This document shows, one piece after another, positions 23,280-31,437 of a DNA stretch of 64,000 nt. The notes beneath the pieces are model-generated. The model saw only the letters and a program-made list of their open reading frames with translations. It searched no databases and was not told the origin of the DNA. A program made the translations under genes and the position numbers. The stretch comes from CAYYYG01 sp964490875 (GTDB taxonomy: Bacteria; Patescibacteriota; Microgenomatia; UBA1406; GWC2-37-13), in NCBI GenBank assembly GCA_964490875.1, contig CAZBEF010000006.1, positions 52,596 to 116,595 on the forward strand, given 5' to 3'. Every line of letters begins with the position of its first letter. Position 1 is the first letter of the stretch.

Positions 23280-24032
23280 ATGATCCATTTGAAGACGAAG
23301 GAAGAAATAGAGTTGATGAAAGAGTGTGGCAAGAGATTGCATGCATCTGTGCAAGAACTGCTTCCCACTATTAAGGCAGGGATGACAACTCTTGAAATCG
23401 ATACCGAGGCCACACGTCTTATAAAAAAGAATGGAGCAGATGTTTCGTTTAATAAGGTTCATGGATATAAATGGGCAACGTGTCTGCCGATCAATGAGCA
23501 GGTTGTCCACACCATACCTTCAGACAGAATTGTAAAAAATGGCGATGTCTTGACTGTAGATATTGGCGCATACTATAAAGGGTTTCACACTGATTATGCG
23601 ACGACATTTGTAGTCGGAGGCAGTAAAGATAAGAAAATCGACAAATTTTTGGAAGTTGGAAAGAAAGCTCTGGAGCTTGCTATTGCGCAGGCTCGTAAGG
23701 GTAAACGAATCGGCCATATATCTTCTGCCATTGAGAAAGAGATATATAAAAACAGCTATTTCATATTACGGGAATTGACAGGCCATGGAATTGGCCACGA
23801 ATTACATGAAGACCCGTATGTGCCCGGGTTTTTAAACGCCCCGATTGAGAAGACTCTGGTTCTGAAGCCGGGTCTTGTCATCGCCATCGAGGTAATATAC
23901 TCAATGGGGACCGAGGAAATAGCGTATGAAGAAGGGCTAGAATGGTCGATAACAAGCGCCGATAAAAGTATGACGGCATGTTACGAAGAGACAGTCGCAA
24001 TAACAGATGAAAATACATATATTTTAACCTAA
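23280..24032 (+). CDS. map: type I methionine aminopeptidase
   Basis: 250 residues (E. coli 264). It removes initiator methionine co-translationally and is a di-metal enzyme. Visible ligands are Asp in LTVDIGAYYKG and in FHTDYATTF, His in GHGIGHELHEDP, Glu in LVIAIEVIYSMG and Glu in CYEETVAIT. The usual substrate His is in FNKVHGYKW. It lies 10 nt after the adk fusion, the classical adk-map-infA order. Confidence 0.97.
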   Translation: MIHLKTKEEIELMKECGKRLHASVQELLPTIKAGMTTLEIDTEATRLIKKNGADVSFNKVHGYKWATCLPINEQVVHTIPSDRIVKNGDVLTVDIGAYYKGFHTDYATTFVVGGSKDKKIDKFLEVGKKALELAIAQARKGKRIGHISSAIEKEIYKNSYFILRELTGHGIGHELHEDPYVPGFLNAPIEKTLVLKPGLVIAIEVIYSMGTEEIAYEEGLEWSITSADKSMTACYEETVAITDENTYILT

Positions 24033-24059
24033 GTTTGTGTTACAATATATAGTTTACTT

Positions 24060-24275
24060 ATGAAAAGCGACTCAATGGTTTTTGAAGGAGAAGTGATCGA
24101 GAATTTGCCAAATACTCTTTTTCGCGTTCAGCTAAAAGAGGTGGATAAAGTGGTGTTGTGTTATTTATCTGGTAAAATGAGGAAGAATTATATTAAAATA
24201 TTACCTGGAGATAAAGTACGAATCGAAATGACACCGTACGACAAAGATCGAGGCAGAATTACGTATAGAATTTAA
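24060..24275 (+). CDS. infA: translation initiation factor IF-1
   Basis: 71 residues (E. coli 72), a single OB fold that blocks the A site of the 30S subunit during initiation. Recognised by VFEGEVIENLPNTLFRVQLKE, LCYLSGKMRKNYIKILPGDKVRIEMTPYD and GRITYRI. A TATAGT-like box 6 nt before the ATG suggests an internal leaderless promoter in addition to read-through from map. Confidence 0.97.
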   Translation: MKSDSMVFEGEVIENLPNTLFRVQLKEVDKVVLCYLSGKMRKNYIKILPGDKVRIEMTPYDKDRGRITYRI

Positions 24276-24284
24276 TTTTTTTTT

Positions 24285-24398
24285 ATGAAGATTCATTCAG
24301 CATTAAAAAAAATGTGTCCGCAGTGCAAAATAGTAAAGCGCCGCGGTATGTTATATGTTATTTGCAAAAACCCAAAGCATAAACAGCGACAGGGTTAA
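24285..24398 (+). CDS. rpmJ: 50S ribosomal protein L36
   Basis: A 37-residue protein, MKIHSALKKMCPQCKIVKRR and ending KNPKHKQRQG, standard for L36. The zinc ligands (CPQC, a later Cys and His) are present, so it is the C+ form. It sits 9 nt after infA and 22 nt before rpsM, the usual place. Confidence 0.97.
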   Translation: MKIHSALKKMCPQCKIVKRRGMLYVICKNPKHKQRQG

Positions 24399-24420
24399 TT
24401 AATTATTAACTTTTTAGAAT

Positions 24421-24852
24421 ATGGCACGGTTAATGGGAGTAGTATTACCAGACGATAAACGGATTGAGTACGCGTTAACCCTTTTTTACGGAATTGGTTG
24501 GGCGCAATCTAAAGTTATTCTTGAACAGACTGGTATTAATACTCACAAGCGGGTAAAAGAAATCACAGAAGATGAAATGAAAAAGATTTCTAATTACATT
24601 GACAAAAATTTTAAAGTAGAAGGAGATTTACGAGAAGAAATTAATGATAATATTAAACGCCTTCGTGAACTTGGTACATACAAAGGATCACGCCATGCAC
24701 ATGGACTGCCAGTTCACGGACAGAGAACAAAGTCTAATGCACGCACCAAAAGAGGAAAGAGAAAGACAGTCGGAGCATTGAAGAAAGAAGTCTGGGCAAA
24801 GATGGAGCAAGCAGCCAATAAAGCACCAGAAGCATCTGCAGCAAAAAAGTAA
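24421..24852 (+). CDS. rpsM: 30S ribosomal protein S13
   Basis: 143 residues (E. coli 118). S13 contacts the P-site tRNA and forms intersubunit bridges. Identified by RIEYALTLFYGIGWAQSKVILEQTGI, LREEINDNIKRLRELGTYKGSRHAHGLPVHGQRTKSNARTKRG. A Lys/Ala-rich tail (WAKMEQAANKAPEASAAKK) explains the extra length. Confidence 0.98.
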   Translation: MARLMGVVLPDDKRIEYALTLFYGIGWAQSKVILEQTGINTHKRVKEITEDEMKKISNYIDKNFKVEGDLREEINDNIKRLRELGTYKGSRHAHGLPVHGQRTKSNARTKRGKRKTVGALKKEVWAKMEQAANKAPEASAAKK

Positions 24853-24867
24853 ATTAATTTTTAAATT

Positions 24868-25242
24868 ATGAAAAAAGTAAAAGCAAAAAAAACAGTAGAA
24901 AAAGGAAGAATATACATTACCGCTACCTTTAATAATACTATCGTCACCATAACTGACGAAAAAGGATCACCAGTTGTAATCAGTTCGTGCGGAATGTATG
25001 GATTTGCCGGAACTCGTAAATCCACCCCATATGCTGCAACTGTCACAACTGAATCTGCAGTCAAAAAAGCAACAACCGAACATGGATTCCGAAAAGCAGA
25101 TGTTTTTGTAAAAGGTATCGGTCCTGGCCGTGAAGCATCATTGAGAGTTATAAAAAGTTCATCGATTGATATCGATAAAATTGTTGATACTACTCCAATC
25201 CCTCACAACGGTGTTAGACCGCCAAAGGTACGGAGAGTATAA
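24868..25242 (+). CDS. rpsK: 30S ribosomal protein S11
   Basis: 124 residues (E. coli 129). S11 forms the platform with S7 and guides mRNA exit. Diagnostic parts are GRIYITATFNNTIVTITDEKGSPVV, GFAGTRKSTPYAA and KGIGPGREASLRVI...TPIPHNGVRPPKVRRV. It begins 15 nt after rpsM. Confidence 0.98.
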   Translation: MKKVKAKKTVEKGRIYITATFNNTIVTITDEKGSPVVISSCGMYGFAGTRKSTPYAATVTTESAVKKATTEHGFRKADVFVKGIGPGREASLRVIKSSSIDIDKIVDTTPIPHNGVRPPKVRRV

Positions 25243-25261
25243 TTGAAATTTTTAAATCTGT

Positions 25262-25882
25262 ATGAGATATACTGGTCCACGAAATAGAATTGCCCGACGC
25301 GAAGGTCTTGATTTAGGTTTAAAAACACCAGGTTCTAAATCACAGGCAACTCTTTTAAAGAAACTGAACGTATTACCTGGTCAGCATGGCACTCGAGGCC
25401 GAAGAAAAGTATCGGAGCATGGCCGACAGTTGCGTGAAAAACAGAAAATGCGATTTATGTATGGAGTTACCGAAACACAGCTCAAAAATTATTTTGGACG
25501 CTCCATCAAGAAAACTGGAAATACCGCTTTATATATGACACAATTTCTTGAAAAACGGCTCGATACAATCGTGAACAGACTGGGATTTGTTCCAACACGC
25601 GCAGCAGCACGACAGCTTATTGTTCACAAGCATATTAAAGTTAACAATAAAATTGTTAATACGCCATCATATCAGGTAAGAATTGGTGATGTAATAACAT
25701 TGGCAAATGATAAAATATTGAAACTGCCAGTTGTTGATGCATCTTTGAATAAAACAGATATCATCATGCCGACATGGCTTGAGCGCCAGGGACCGGTTGG
25801 TAAAATGATCACCGAACCAAATGCAGAATCACTTGAAAAGCAAATTAATTTGCGATTAGTAATTGAATTTTATTCTCGTTAA
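25262..25882 (+). CDS. rpsD: 30S ribosomal protein S4
   Basis: 206 residues, the same as E. coli. S4 nucleates 30S assembly and in E. coli represses the alpha operon. It lacks the N-terminal zinc cysteines (C-minus form) and has GQHGTRGRRKVSEHGRQLREKQKMRFMYG, then the S4 RNA-binding domain ERLDTIVNRLGF-like EKRLDTIVNRLGFVPTRAAARQLIVHKHIKVN. It lies 19 nt after rpsK and 21 nt before rpoA. Confidence 0.98.
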   Translation: MRYTGPRNRIARREGLDLGLKTPGSKSQATLLKKLNVLPGQHGTRGRRKVSEHGRQLREKQKMRFMYGVTETQLKNYFGRSIKKTGNTALYMTQFLEKRLDTIVNRLGFVPTRAAARQLIVHKHIKVNNKIVNTPSYQVRIGDVITLANDKILKLPVVDASLNKTDIIMPTWLERQGPVGKMITEPNAESLEKQINLRLVIEFYSR

Positions 25883-25903
25883 TATTTAAAAGTTTATCAT
25901 ATT

Positions 25904-26830
25904 ATGATAGAACCAATTTTTTATACTAAGATTGAAGATCAAAGCGAGACCTTTGCTCGATTTATTTTTGCCCCATTACATCCAAGTTTTGGACACAGTA
26001 TGGGAAATGCATTTAGAAGAACATTGTTATCGTCTCTCCGAGGCGCAGCAATAGGCCAGATTCGTGTTGAAGGCGTGCCACATTTATTTTCAACAATCAA
26101 AGGTGTAAAAGAATCGGTTCTTGATATGGTTCTGAACATGAAACAGCTTCGATTTGATACAGATCGTGAGAATTCTTTCACTATTAAAATATCCGCAAAA
26201 GGCCAGAAGAAAATTTACGGACGCGATGTTGAAGGTGAAGTTGCTGTCATCAATAAGGATTTGTATCTTGGAGAACTTACCGATGATAAAGCAAAGCTAG
26301 AAGTTGAAGCAGTCGTTGAAACCGGTTATGGATATGTTCCAGCCGAAGAAAAGACAAACACACAGTCCGGATTTATTGCTGTAGATTCTTCATACTCACC
26401 AGTCAAACAGGTTAATTTCAAAGTAGAAGAAGAACGCGTCGGACGAAAATCAAATTATGACAGATTGACTCTTGAAGTTACAACTGACGGTTCTGTGAGC
26501 CCAAAAGATGCAGTTGCAGAAGCAGCAAAAATCATTGCAGCTTCTTTTGAACATGTTTTCTCCGGAAAAGATGTTCCAGCAGAAAAGACTACACAGTCCA
26601 CTGATCAGGCAAAACAAGACGAAGCTAAATCAAAGTTGGAAGATATTATCATCGATGAATTGAATCTTCCATCACGAGTTATTAATGCACTGCTTCGAGA
26701 AAATATCGAAACAGTTGCAGACTTGTTGAAGAGAGGCCGTGATGAGCTTGCAGGCTTAAAAGGCGTCGGACGAAAATCAATCGATCTTATCGATGAAGAA
26801 TTCAAAAAAATGGGTATTGAGTTAAAGTAA
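25904..26830 (+). CDS. rpoA: DNA-directed RNA polymerase subunit alpha
   Basis: 308 residues (E. coli 329). The N-terminal dimerisation domain shows FAPLHPSFGHSMGNAFRRTLLSSLRGAAI and FSTIKGVKESVLDMVLNMK. A polar linker (VPAEKTTQSTDQAKQDEAKS) leads to the C-terminal DNA/activator-binding domain, DELNLPSRVINALLRENIETVADLLKRGRDELAGLKGVGRKSIDLIDEEFKKMG. It sits in the standard alpha-operon place between rpsD and rplQ. Confidence 0.98.
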   Translation: MIEPIFYTKIEDQSETFARFIFAPLHPSFGHSMGNAFRRTLLSSLRGAAIGQIRVEGVPHLFSTIKGVKESVLDMVLNMKQLRFDTDRENSFTIKISAKGQKKIYGRDVEGEVAVINKDLYLGELTDDKAKLEVEAVVETGYGYVPAEEKTNTQSGFIAVDSSYSPVKQVNFKVEEERVGRKSNYDRLTLEVTTDGSVSPKDAVAEAAKIIAASFEHVFSGKDVPAEKTTQSTDQAKQDEAKSKLEDIIIDELNLPSRVINALLRENIETVADLLKRGRDELAGLKGVGRKSIDLIDEEFKKMGIELK

Positions 26831-26835
26831 CATCT

Positions 26836-27279
26836 ATGAGACATGGAATTTTAAAAACAAAATTTGGAGCCGGAAAAGATGCCAACGATATGCTTCTTCG
26901 GAAGATGGCATATAACTTTTTCACACATGGTTCAATAAAAACAACTGAGACAAAAGCAAAAGTTCTCAAAAAGCATATTGATAGACTGGTGGAAAAGTTT
27001 AAATCTAAAACCGAAAGCAATAGAAATGTGTTGTTAAAGTTTGTCGTACACGAAGATCTTATCGATCGTTTATACGAACAAATTCCATCAGTCTTAGGTG
27101 ATATAAAAGGCGGATACACCCGCATTCAGAAATTGCAGACTCGGTATTCAGACGGAGCCCCAATGGCACGGCTTGTCTGGTCTAAACCGATAGTTGTCGA
27201 AACAAAACCAATCGTCAAGGAAGCCAAACCAAAAAAAGAAGCGAAACCAGTTACTAAAGCTAAAAAAGAAAAAAAATAA
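26836..27279 (+). CDS. rplQ: 50S ribosomal protein L17
   Basis: 147 residues (E. coli 127). Conserved: MRHGILKTKFGAGKDANDMLLRKMAYNFFTHGSIKTTETKAKVLKKHIDRLVEK and RIQKLQTRYSDGAPMARLVW. The last 35 residues form a Lys/Ala/Pro-rich tail like that of L22. It is the gene before a 60-nt spacer with a hairpin ahead of rplM. Confidence 0.97.
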   Translation: MRHGILKTKFGAGKDANDMLLRKMAYNFFTHGSIKTTETKAKVLKKHIDRLVEKFKSKTESNRNVLLKFVVHEDLIDRLYEQIPSVLGDIKGGYTRIQKLQTRYSDGAPMARLVWSKPIVVETKPIVKEAKPKKEAKPVTKAKKEKK

Positions 27280-27292
27280 TCTAAATTTAAGT

Positions 27293-27323
27293 GAAACCGG
27301 TTATAACTGATTTAACCGATTTC
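27293..27323 (+). promoter_or_regulatory. hairpin and AACCGATT-type repeats in the rplM leader
   Basis: GAAACCGGTT (27293-27302) can pair with AACCGATTTC (27314-27323) with one mismatch, loop of 11 nt. The second arm is part of three tandem imperfect copies of AACYGATTY. No T-run follows, so it is not a simple terminator. It may be an rplM-rpsI control site or a remnant. Confidence 0.4.
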
Positions 27324-27339
27324 AACCGATTCAACTAAT

Positions 27340-27777
27340 ATGGTAAACATGCAAACATCAACAAAACCTGTCTCAGCCAAAAATATCAAAAGAAATTGGC
27401 ATATGGTAGACTTAAAAGGAAAAGTACTGGGAAGATCGGCAAATGAAATTGCCAAGTTGCTTCAGGGAAAACACAAACCAGATTATGTCTCGTACCTTGA
27501 TATGGGAGACTTTGTGGTTGTCATTAATGCCAAATCTGTTGAAGTTACCGGCAAAAAAGCAGAACAAAAGACATATACATACTATTCAGGTTTTCCAGGC
27601 GGCCTTCGCGAAGTGAAGTTTGAAACACTTTTGCAGAACAAGCCTCAGGAAATCATCACAAAAGCAGTGATTGGAAAACTTCCAAAAAATAAACTGCGCG
27701 ACCGAAGAATGACACGATTATTTGTATACCCAGATGAAGTTCATCCGTATGCAGATAAATTTAAAAATAATAAGTAA
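27340..27777 (+). CDS. rplM: 50S ribosomal protein L13
   Basis: 145 residues from the first ATG; MQTSTKPV at 27349 is an equally possible start (E. coli 142). L13 is an early 50S assembly protein. Signatures are WHMVDLKGKVLGRSANEIAKLLQGKHKPDYVSYLDMGDFVVVINAKSVEVTGKK, YYSGFPGGL and VIGKLPKNKLRDRRMTRLFVYPDEVHPY. Paired with rpsI as in nearly all bacteria. Confidence 0.97.
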   Translation: MVNMQTSTKPVSAKNIKRNWHMVDLKGKVLGRSANEIAKLLQGKHKPDYVSYLDMGDFVVVINAKSVEVTGKKAEQKTYTYYSGFPGGLREVKFETLLQNKPQEIITKAVIGKLPKNKLRDRRMTRLFVYPDEVHPYADKFKNNK

Positions 27778-27799
27778 TTTAATCGTTCATTGATACACT

Positions 27800-28255
27800 A
27801 TGGCTAAAAAGAAAGGTGATTTACAATATTACGAAGGAGTTGGACGCAGAAAACAGGCAGTTGCCCGAGTTCGTTTATTTATCATTACTAAAAATACTCC
27901 TGTTACCGTCAATGGTCTCAAAATTAATAAAGGCGAAACTATTATTAACGGTAAAAATGTCTCAGACGTTTTCAGCAGTGAAGCAGAAAAAAAACGATTT
28001 ACACAGCCATACGAACTAACCAATAGTCTCGATCGTTTTGCTACGTCTATTTTGGTTACAGGCGGCGGTCCAAACGGCCAGCTTGAAGCAGTCATCCATG
28101 GTATTGCCCGCGCAATGGTCATGGTTGATCCGGAAACAAACAAACCTCTTTTAAAACAGTACGGTCTCCTTACCCGGGATCCTCGCAAACGCGAACGAAG
28201 AAAAGTGGGAACCGGTGGAAAGGCACGCCGACAAAAGCAGTCTCCGAAGCGTTAA
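27800..28255 (+). CDS. rpsI: 30S ribosomal protein S9
   Basis: 151 residues (E. coli 130). S9's C-terminal tail reaches the P-site tRNA. Visible: YEGVGRRKQAVARVRLFI near the N-terminus, VTGGGPNGQLEAVIHGIARAMV, and the ending LLTRDPRKRERRKVGTGGKARRQKQSPKR, which carries the universal basic tail. It closes the ribosomal cluster; no terminator hairpin is evident after it. Confidence 0.97.
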   Translation: MAKKKGDLQYYEGVGRRKQAVARVRLFIITKNTPVTVNGLKINKGETIINGKNVSDVFSSEAEKKRFTQPYELTNSLDRFATSILVTGGGPNGQLEAVIHGIARAMVMVDPETNKPLLKQYGLLTRDPRKRERRKVGTGGKARRQKQSPKR

Positions 28256-28265
28256 TGTACATGTA

Positions 28266-28292
28266 TTGTGGATCGGGTATTAGATGTATAAT
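28266..28292 (+). promoter_or_regulatory. promoter of glycan cluster, leaderless spacing
   Basis: TATAAT at 28287-28292 with TTGTGG at 28266-28271 (15-nt spacer). The ATG at 28299 follows after 6 nt, so the transcript should begin at the start codon. Confidence 0.5.
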
Positions 28293-28298
28293 AATTGC

Positions 28299-29192
28299 AT
28301 GGTAGATTTATCCGTTATTATTCTTTCCTACAATACACAGGAAATTACTAAGCAGTGTTTACAGTCGCTTGTCGAATCACTTTCTAAATCTTCAATACAG
28401 TCAGAGATAATTGTTATCGACAATGCTTCTTCCGATGGATCGGTTGAAATGATTAAGGCTTTTGAAAAAGAACATCAGTCTTCTCATATCATCTGGAAAT
28501 GTCAGTACAATACTGAAAATGTCGGCTATCCAAAAGGGAATAATCAGGGATTCGCATTATCTTCGGGAAAATTTATTCTGTTGCTGAATTCAGACGTTAT
28601 TGTTGAACAGGTCGATTTTTCTTCATTATTGAAATATATGAGTGAGAATCCAAATGCCGGTGTATTAACTGTTAAGGTCAACCTTCCATCCGGCGGGATT
28701 GATCCTGCTTCGCACCGTGGATTTCCTACCATTTGGAATTCATTCTGCTATTTCACAAAACTGGAAAAAATTTTCGGCAAGTTGCCATTTATCGGTAAAT
28801 TTTTTGGCGGATATCATCTCACTCATCTTAATCTCTCAACAATTCACGAAATCGATGCTCCGGCCGGTGCATTCTTTTTAACCCGAAAATCTGTCATCGA
28901 AAAAACACAAGGATTCGACGAACAGTTTTTTATGTATGGCGAAGATTTAGATCTTGCCTATCGAATTAAAAAAGAGGGATTTAAAGTTATCTACTATCCA
29001 TTATTTCATGTTCTTCATTTAAAACGGAGCAGCGGCTTGGAAAAGAAAGATCCGGAAATCCGTAAACGTACGCGAAAATGCTTTTATGATGCTATGAAAA
29101 TATTTTTCAAAAAACATTATGCTTCAAATTATCCCAATTTTGTTAATCAGTTTATCTATTGGTCGATTGATTTAAAAAGTAAATTATCATAA
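28299..29192 (+). CDS. glycosyltransferase family 2 (rhamnosyltransferase-like)
   Basis: 297 residues from the ATG at 28299; an in-frame ATG at 28284 lies within the promoter and is rejected. GT-A fold enzyme: LSVIILSYNTQEITKQCLQSL, IVIDNASSDGSVEMIK, NVGYPKGNNQGFAL (all typical of the WbbL/GT2 group), the DxD-like LLLNSDVIV and GFDEQFFMYGEDLDLAYRIKKEGF. It would transfer a sugar from a nucleotide donor to a growing glycan on the cytoplasmic face. First gene of the 28.3-35.1 kb glycan cluster. Confidence 0.88.
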   Translation: MVDLSVIILSYNTQEITKQCLQSLVESLSKSSIQSEIIVIDNASSDGSVEMIKAFEKEHQSSHIIWKCQYNTENVGYPKGNNQGFALSSGKFILLLNSDVIVEQVDFSSLLKYMSENPNAGVLTVKVNLPSGGIDPASHRGFPTIWNSFCYFTKLEKIFGKLPFIGKFFGGYHLTHLNLSTIHEIDAPAGAFFLTRKSVIEKTQGFDEQFFMYGEDLDLAYRIKKEGFKVIYYPLFHVLHLKRSSGLEKKDPEIRKRTRKCFYDAMKIFFKKHYASNYPNFVNQFIYWSIDLKSKLS

Positions 29193-29210
29193 CAAACAAT
29201 CATTTCATAC

Positions 29211-30302
29211 ATGAAAAGAATAGGCATTGATGCCCGGCTATATTTTAAAACAGGCGTCGGGGTGTATATACGCAACTTATTGTATTATCTTCAAAAAAAA
29301 TCTGCGGATATAGAATATTATGTGTATGTTTTACAAAGCGATGCAGAACAGATTCAATTTACCTCTAAAAATTTTGTGAAACGTCCGGTCAACTTCATGT
29401 GGCATAGTTTGTCTGAACAAACAGGTTTTCTAAAAACTCTCAACAATGACAATCTCGATTTAATGCATTTTACGTACTACAGTTACCCCGTAATGTATCG
29501 GAAGAAATTCATCGCCACTTTACATGACACAATTTTGCTTGAACATAAAACCGGCAAGGCTTCAACAAAGAATGCTTTTATTTATGAACTAAAACATTTC
29601 TTTTTCCGCTATGTAATAGAATCGCAACTTCGTAACTCAGAAGTAATTATTACGCCGACACAAACAGTCAAAAAAAGCATTATCAAATTATTCGGCAATG
29701 AATTTGAAAAAAAGATTATGCCGATATATGAAGGAGTGAATATTGATCTTTTAAATGTTCAGGAAAATACTAATCTGTCTAGCCGATTTGCCAATCCATT
29801 TTTTATTTATGTTGGCAATTTTTATCCTCATAAAAATGTAGAATCTCTGATTCAAGCATTTGCAAAGGTTCAGACAGATGCAAAACTTATTCTTATCGGT
29901 CCGAACGACTACTTTGCACAGCGAATTTCGTCTTTGATATCTGAACTTCATCAGTCCGAGCGTATTATTTTATTCGACGAATTTTCCATAGAAAGTCTGG
30001 TGTATTTTTATAAACACGCATTGGCGCTTATTCATCCGTCTTTTTCTGAAGGGTTTGGGCTTCCCCTCGTCGAATCTGCATATTTTAATCTCCCCATAAT
30101 AGCATCCGATATTGAAGTTTTTAGAGAAATATTAGGCGATTCATATCTGAAATTTAATCCGAAAGATACTGAAAATATCAAAAATAAGATTGAAGAATTT
30201 CTTAAAAATAAAACTTCACCTGATTATTCAAAGATTTTGGAAAAATATTCTTTCGAGACGATGTCCGATAAAATATATGATTTATATCTAAAATTATCAT
30301 GA
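29211..30302 (+). CDS. glycosyltransferase family 4/group 1
   Basis: 363 residues, GT-B fold. The N-terminal acceptor domain starts MKRIGIDARLYFKTGVGVYIRNLLYYL. The C-terminal donor domain has FIYVGNFYPHKNVESLIQAF, LILIGP and HPSFSEGFGLPLVESAYFNLPIIASD, the EX7E motif. Close to mannosyl- or rhamnosyl-transferases of capsule/LPS loci; the actual sugar cannot be told. The stop overlaps the next gene's start by 4 nt (ATGA). Confidence 0.88.
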   Translation: MKRIGIDARLYFKTGVGVYIRNLLYYLQKKSADIEYYVYVLQSDAEQIQFTSKNFVKRPVNFMWHSLSEQTGFLKTLNNDNLDLMHFTYYSYPVMYRKKFIATLHDTILLEHKTGKASTKNAFIYELKHFFFRYVIESQLRNSEVIITPTQTVKKSIIKLFGNEFEKKIMPIYEGVNIDLLNVQENTNLSSRFANPFFIYVGNFYPHKNVESLIQAFAKVQTDAKLILIGPNDYFAQRISSLISELHQSERIILFDEFSIESLVYFYKHALALIHPSFSEGFGLPLVESAYFNLPIIASDIEVFREILGDSYLKFNPKDTENIKNKIEEFLKNKTSPDYSKILEKYSFETMSDKIYDLYLKLS

Positions 30303-31429
30303 GAATTGCAATTGTGTACGATTGGATGGATTCATGGGGAGGAGTGGAACGGCTGCTCTTAACTCTTCACGAAATGTTTCCTGAAGCCGAATATTTTACG
30401 TCTTACTATAATCCACAAAAAGCAGAATGGGCAAAAGATATAAAAGTAAAGACTTCATTTATTCAAAACCTGCCGGGATTTATTAAAAACAACCGTATTC
30501 TCTCGTTGCCATTATATCCATATGCATTTGAATCGTTCGATTTCCGAGGCTATGATGCGGTGATATCGGTAACTTCATCGTTTGCAAAAGGTATTATTAC
30601 AAGACCGGAAACGTTTCATCTATGTTATTTACTCACCCCCACACGATATCTATGGTCGCACACCGATCAGTATGTTCAGAAAAACCCGTTGTCTTCTATC
30701 ATTTTAGAAAAACTGCGGGCTTGGGACCTTATTGCTGCTCAGCGGCCAGATAAGATATTGTGTCTTTCAAAAGTGGTACAAGACAGAAGCAGAAAGTATT
30801 ATCGCCGGGATTCAGAACTACTATATCCGCCATTTGATATACAGCATTGGCAGAAGGTTAAAGAGGCCTCACAAACGATAAATAAAACCGAACATCCGGT
30901 CTTTACATCATTACCCAATCAATATTATCTTATAGTTTCTCGTTTAGAGCCATATAAAAAAGTGGATCAGGCTGTCGAGGTTTTTAAGCAAACACCAGAT
31001 AAGCAATTAGTAATTGTCGGCACTGGTACCGAAGAAGGTAAATTAAGGCATAAATCTGGCCCAAATATCCGTTTTATAAGCAAGTTAGACGATGCAGAGC
31101 TGGTATACCTCTATTCAAACGCAGAGGCTCTTATAATGCCCCAGGAAGAGGATTTTGGCTATGTCGCCCTTGAGGCACAGTTTTTTGGCTGTCCGGTAAT
31201 TGCATACAAGGCTGGAGGAGCTCTGGAGACTGTTATAGAAGGCCAATCAGGCATGCTTTACCAAGCACAGACAGTAGAGGCGCTCAAAACTGCACTTGAA
31301 AAATATCATACGATATCATACAATATAAAATTGTCATTACGGTCCAGTAATATTAGTCCTATAGAAAAGTTCTCTGTTGAATTATTTAAGTCAGGAATAT
31401 TTAAACAATTAAATAAATTAAATAACTAA
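30299..31429 (+). CDS. glycosyltransferase family 4/group 1
   Basis: 376 residues, GT-B fold, coupled to the previous gene by an ATGA overlap. N-terminal MRIAIVYDWMDSWGGVERLLLTLHEMFP and TPTRYLWSHTDQY are characteristic of the WbaZ-like GT4 group. The donor domain has IVSRLEPYKKVDQAVEVF, LVIVGTGTEEGKL and MPQEEDFGYVALEAQFFGCPVIAYKAGGALETV (EX7E). Probably mannosyl transfer, supported by the manC gene 8 nt downstream (inference). Confidence 0.88.
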   Translation: MRIAIVYDWMDSWGGVERLLLTLHEMFPEAEYFTSYYNPQKAEWAKDIKVKTSFIQNLPGFIKNNRILSLPLYPYAFESFDFRGYDAVISVTSSFAKGIITRPETFHLCYLLTPTRYLWSHTDQYVQKNPLSSIILEKLRAWDLIAAQRPDKILCLSKVVQDRSRKYYRRDSELLYPPFDIQHWQKVKEASQTINKTEHPVFTSLPNQYYLIVSRLEPYKKVDQAVEVFKQTPDKQLVIVGTGTEEGKLRHKSGPNIRFISKLDDAELVYLYSNAEALIMPQEEDFGYVALEAQFFGCPVIAYKAGGALETVIEGQSGMLYQAQTVEALKTALEKYHTISYNIKLSLRSSNISPIEKFSVELFKSGIFKQLNKLNN

Positions 31430-31437
31430 AATAGCCT

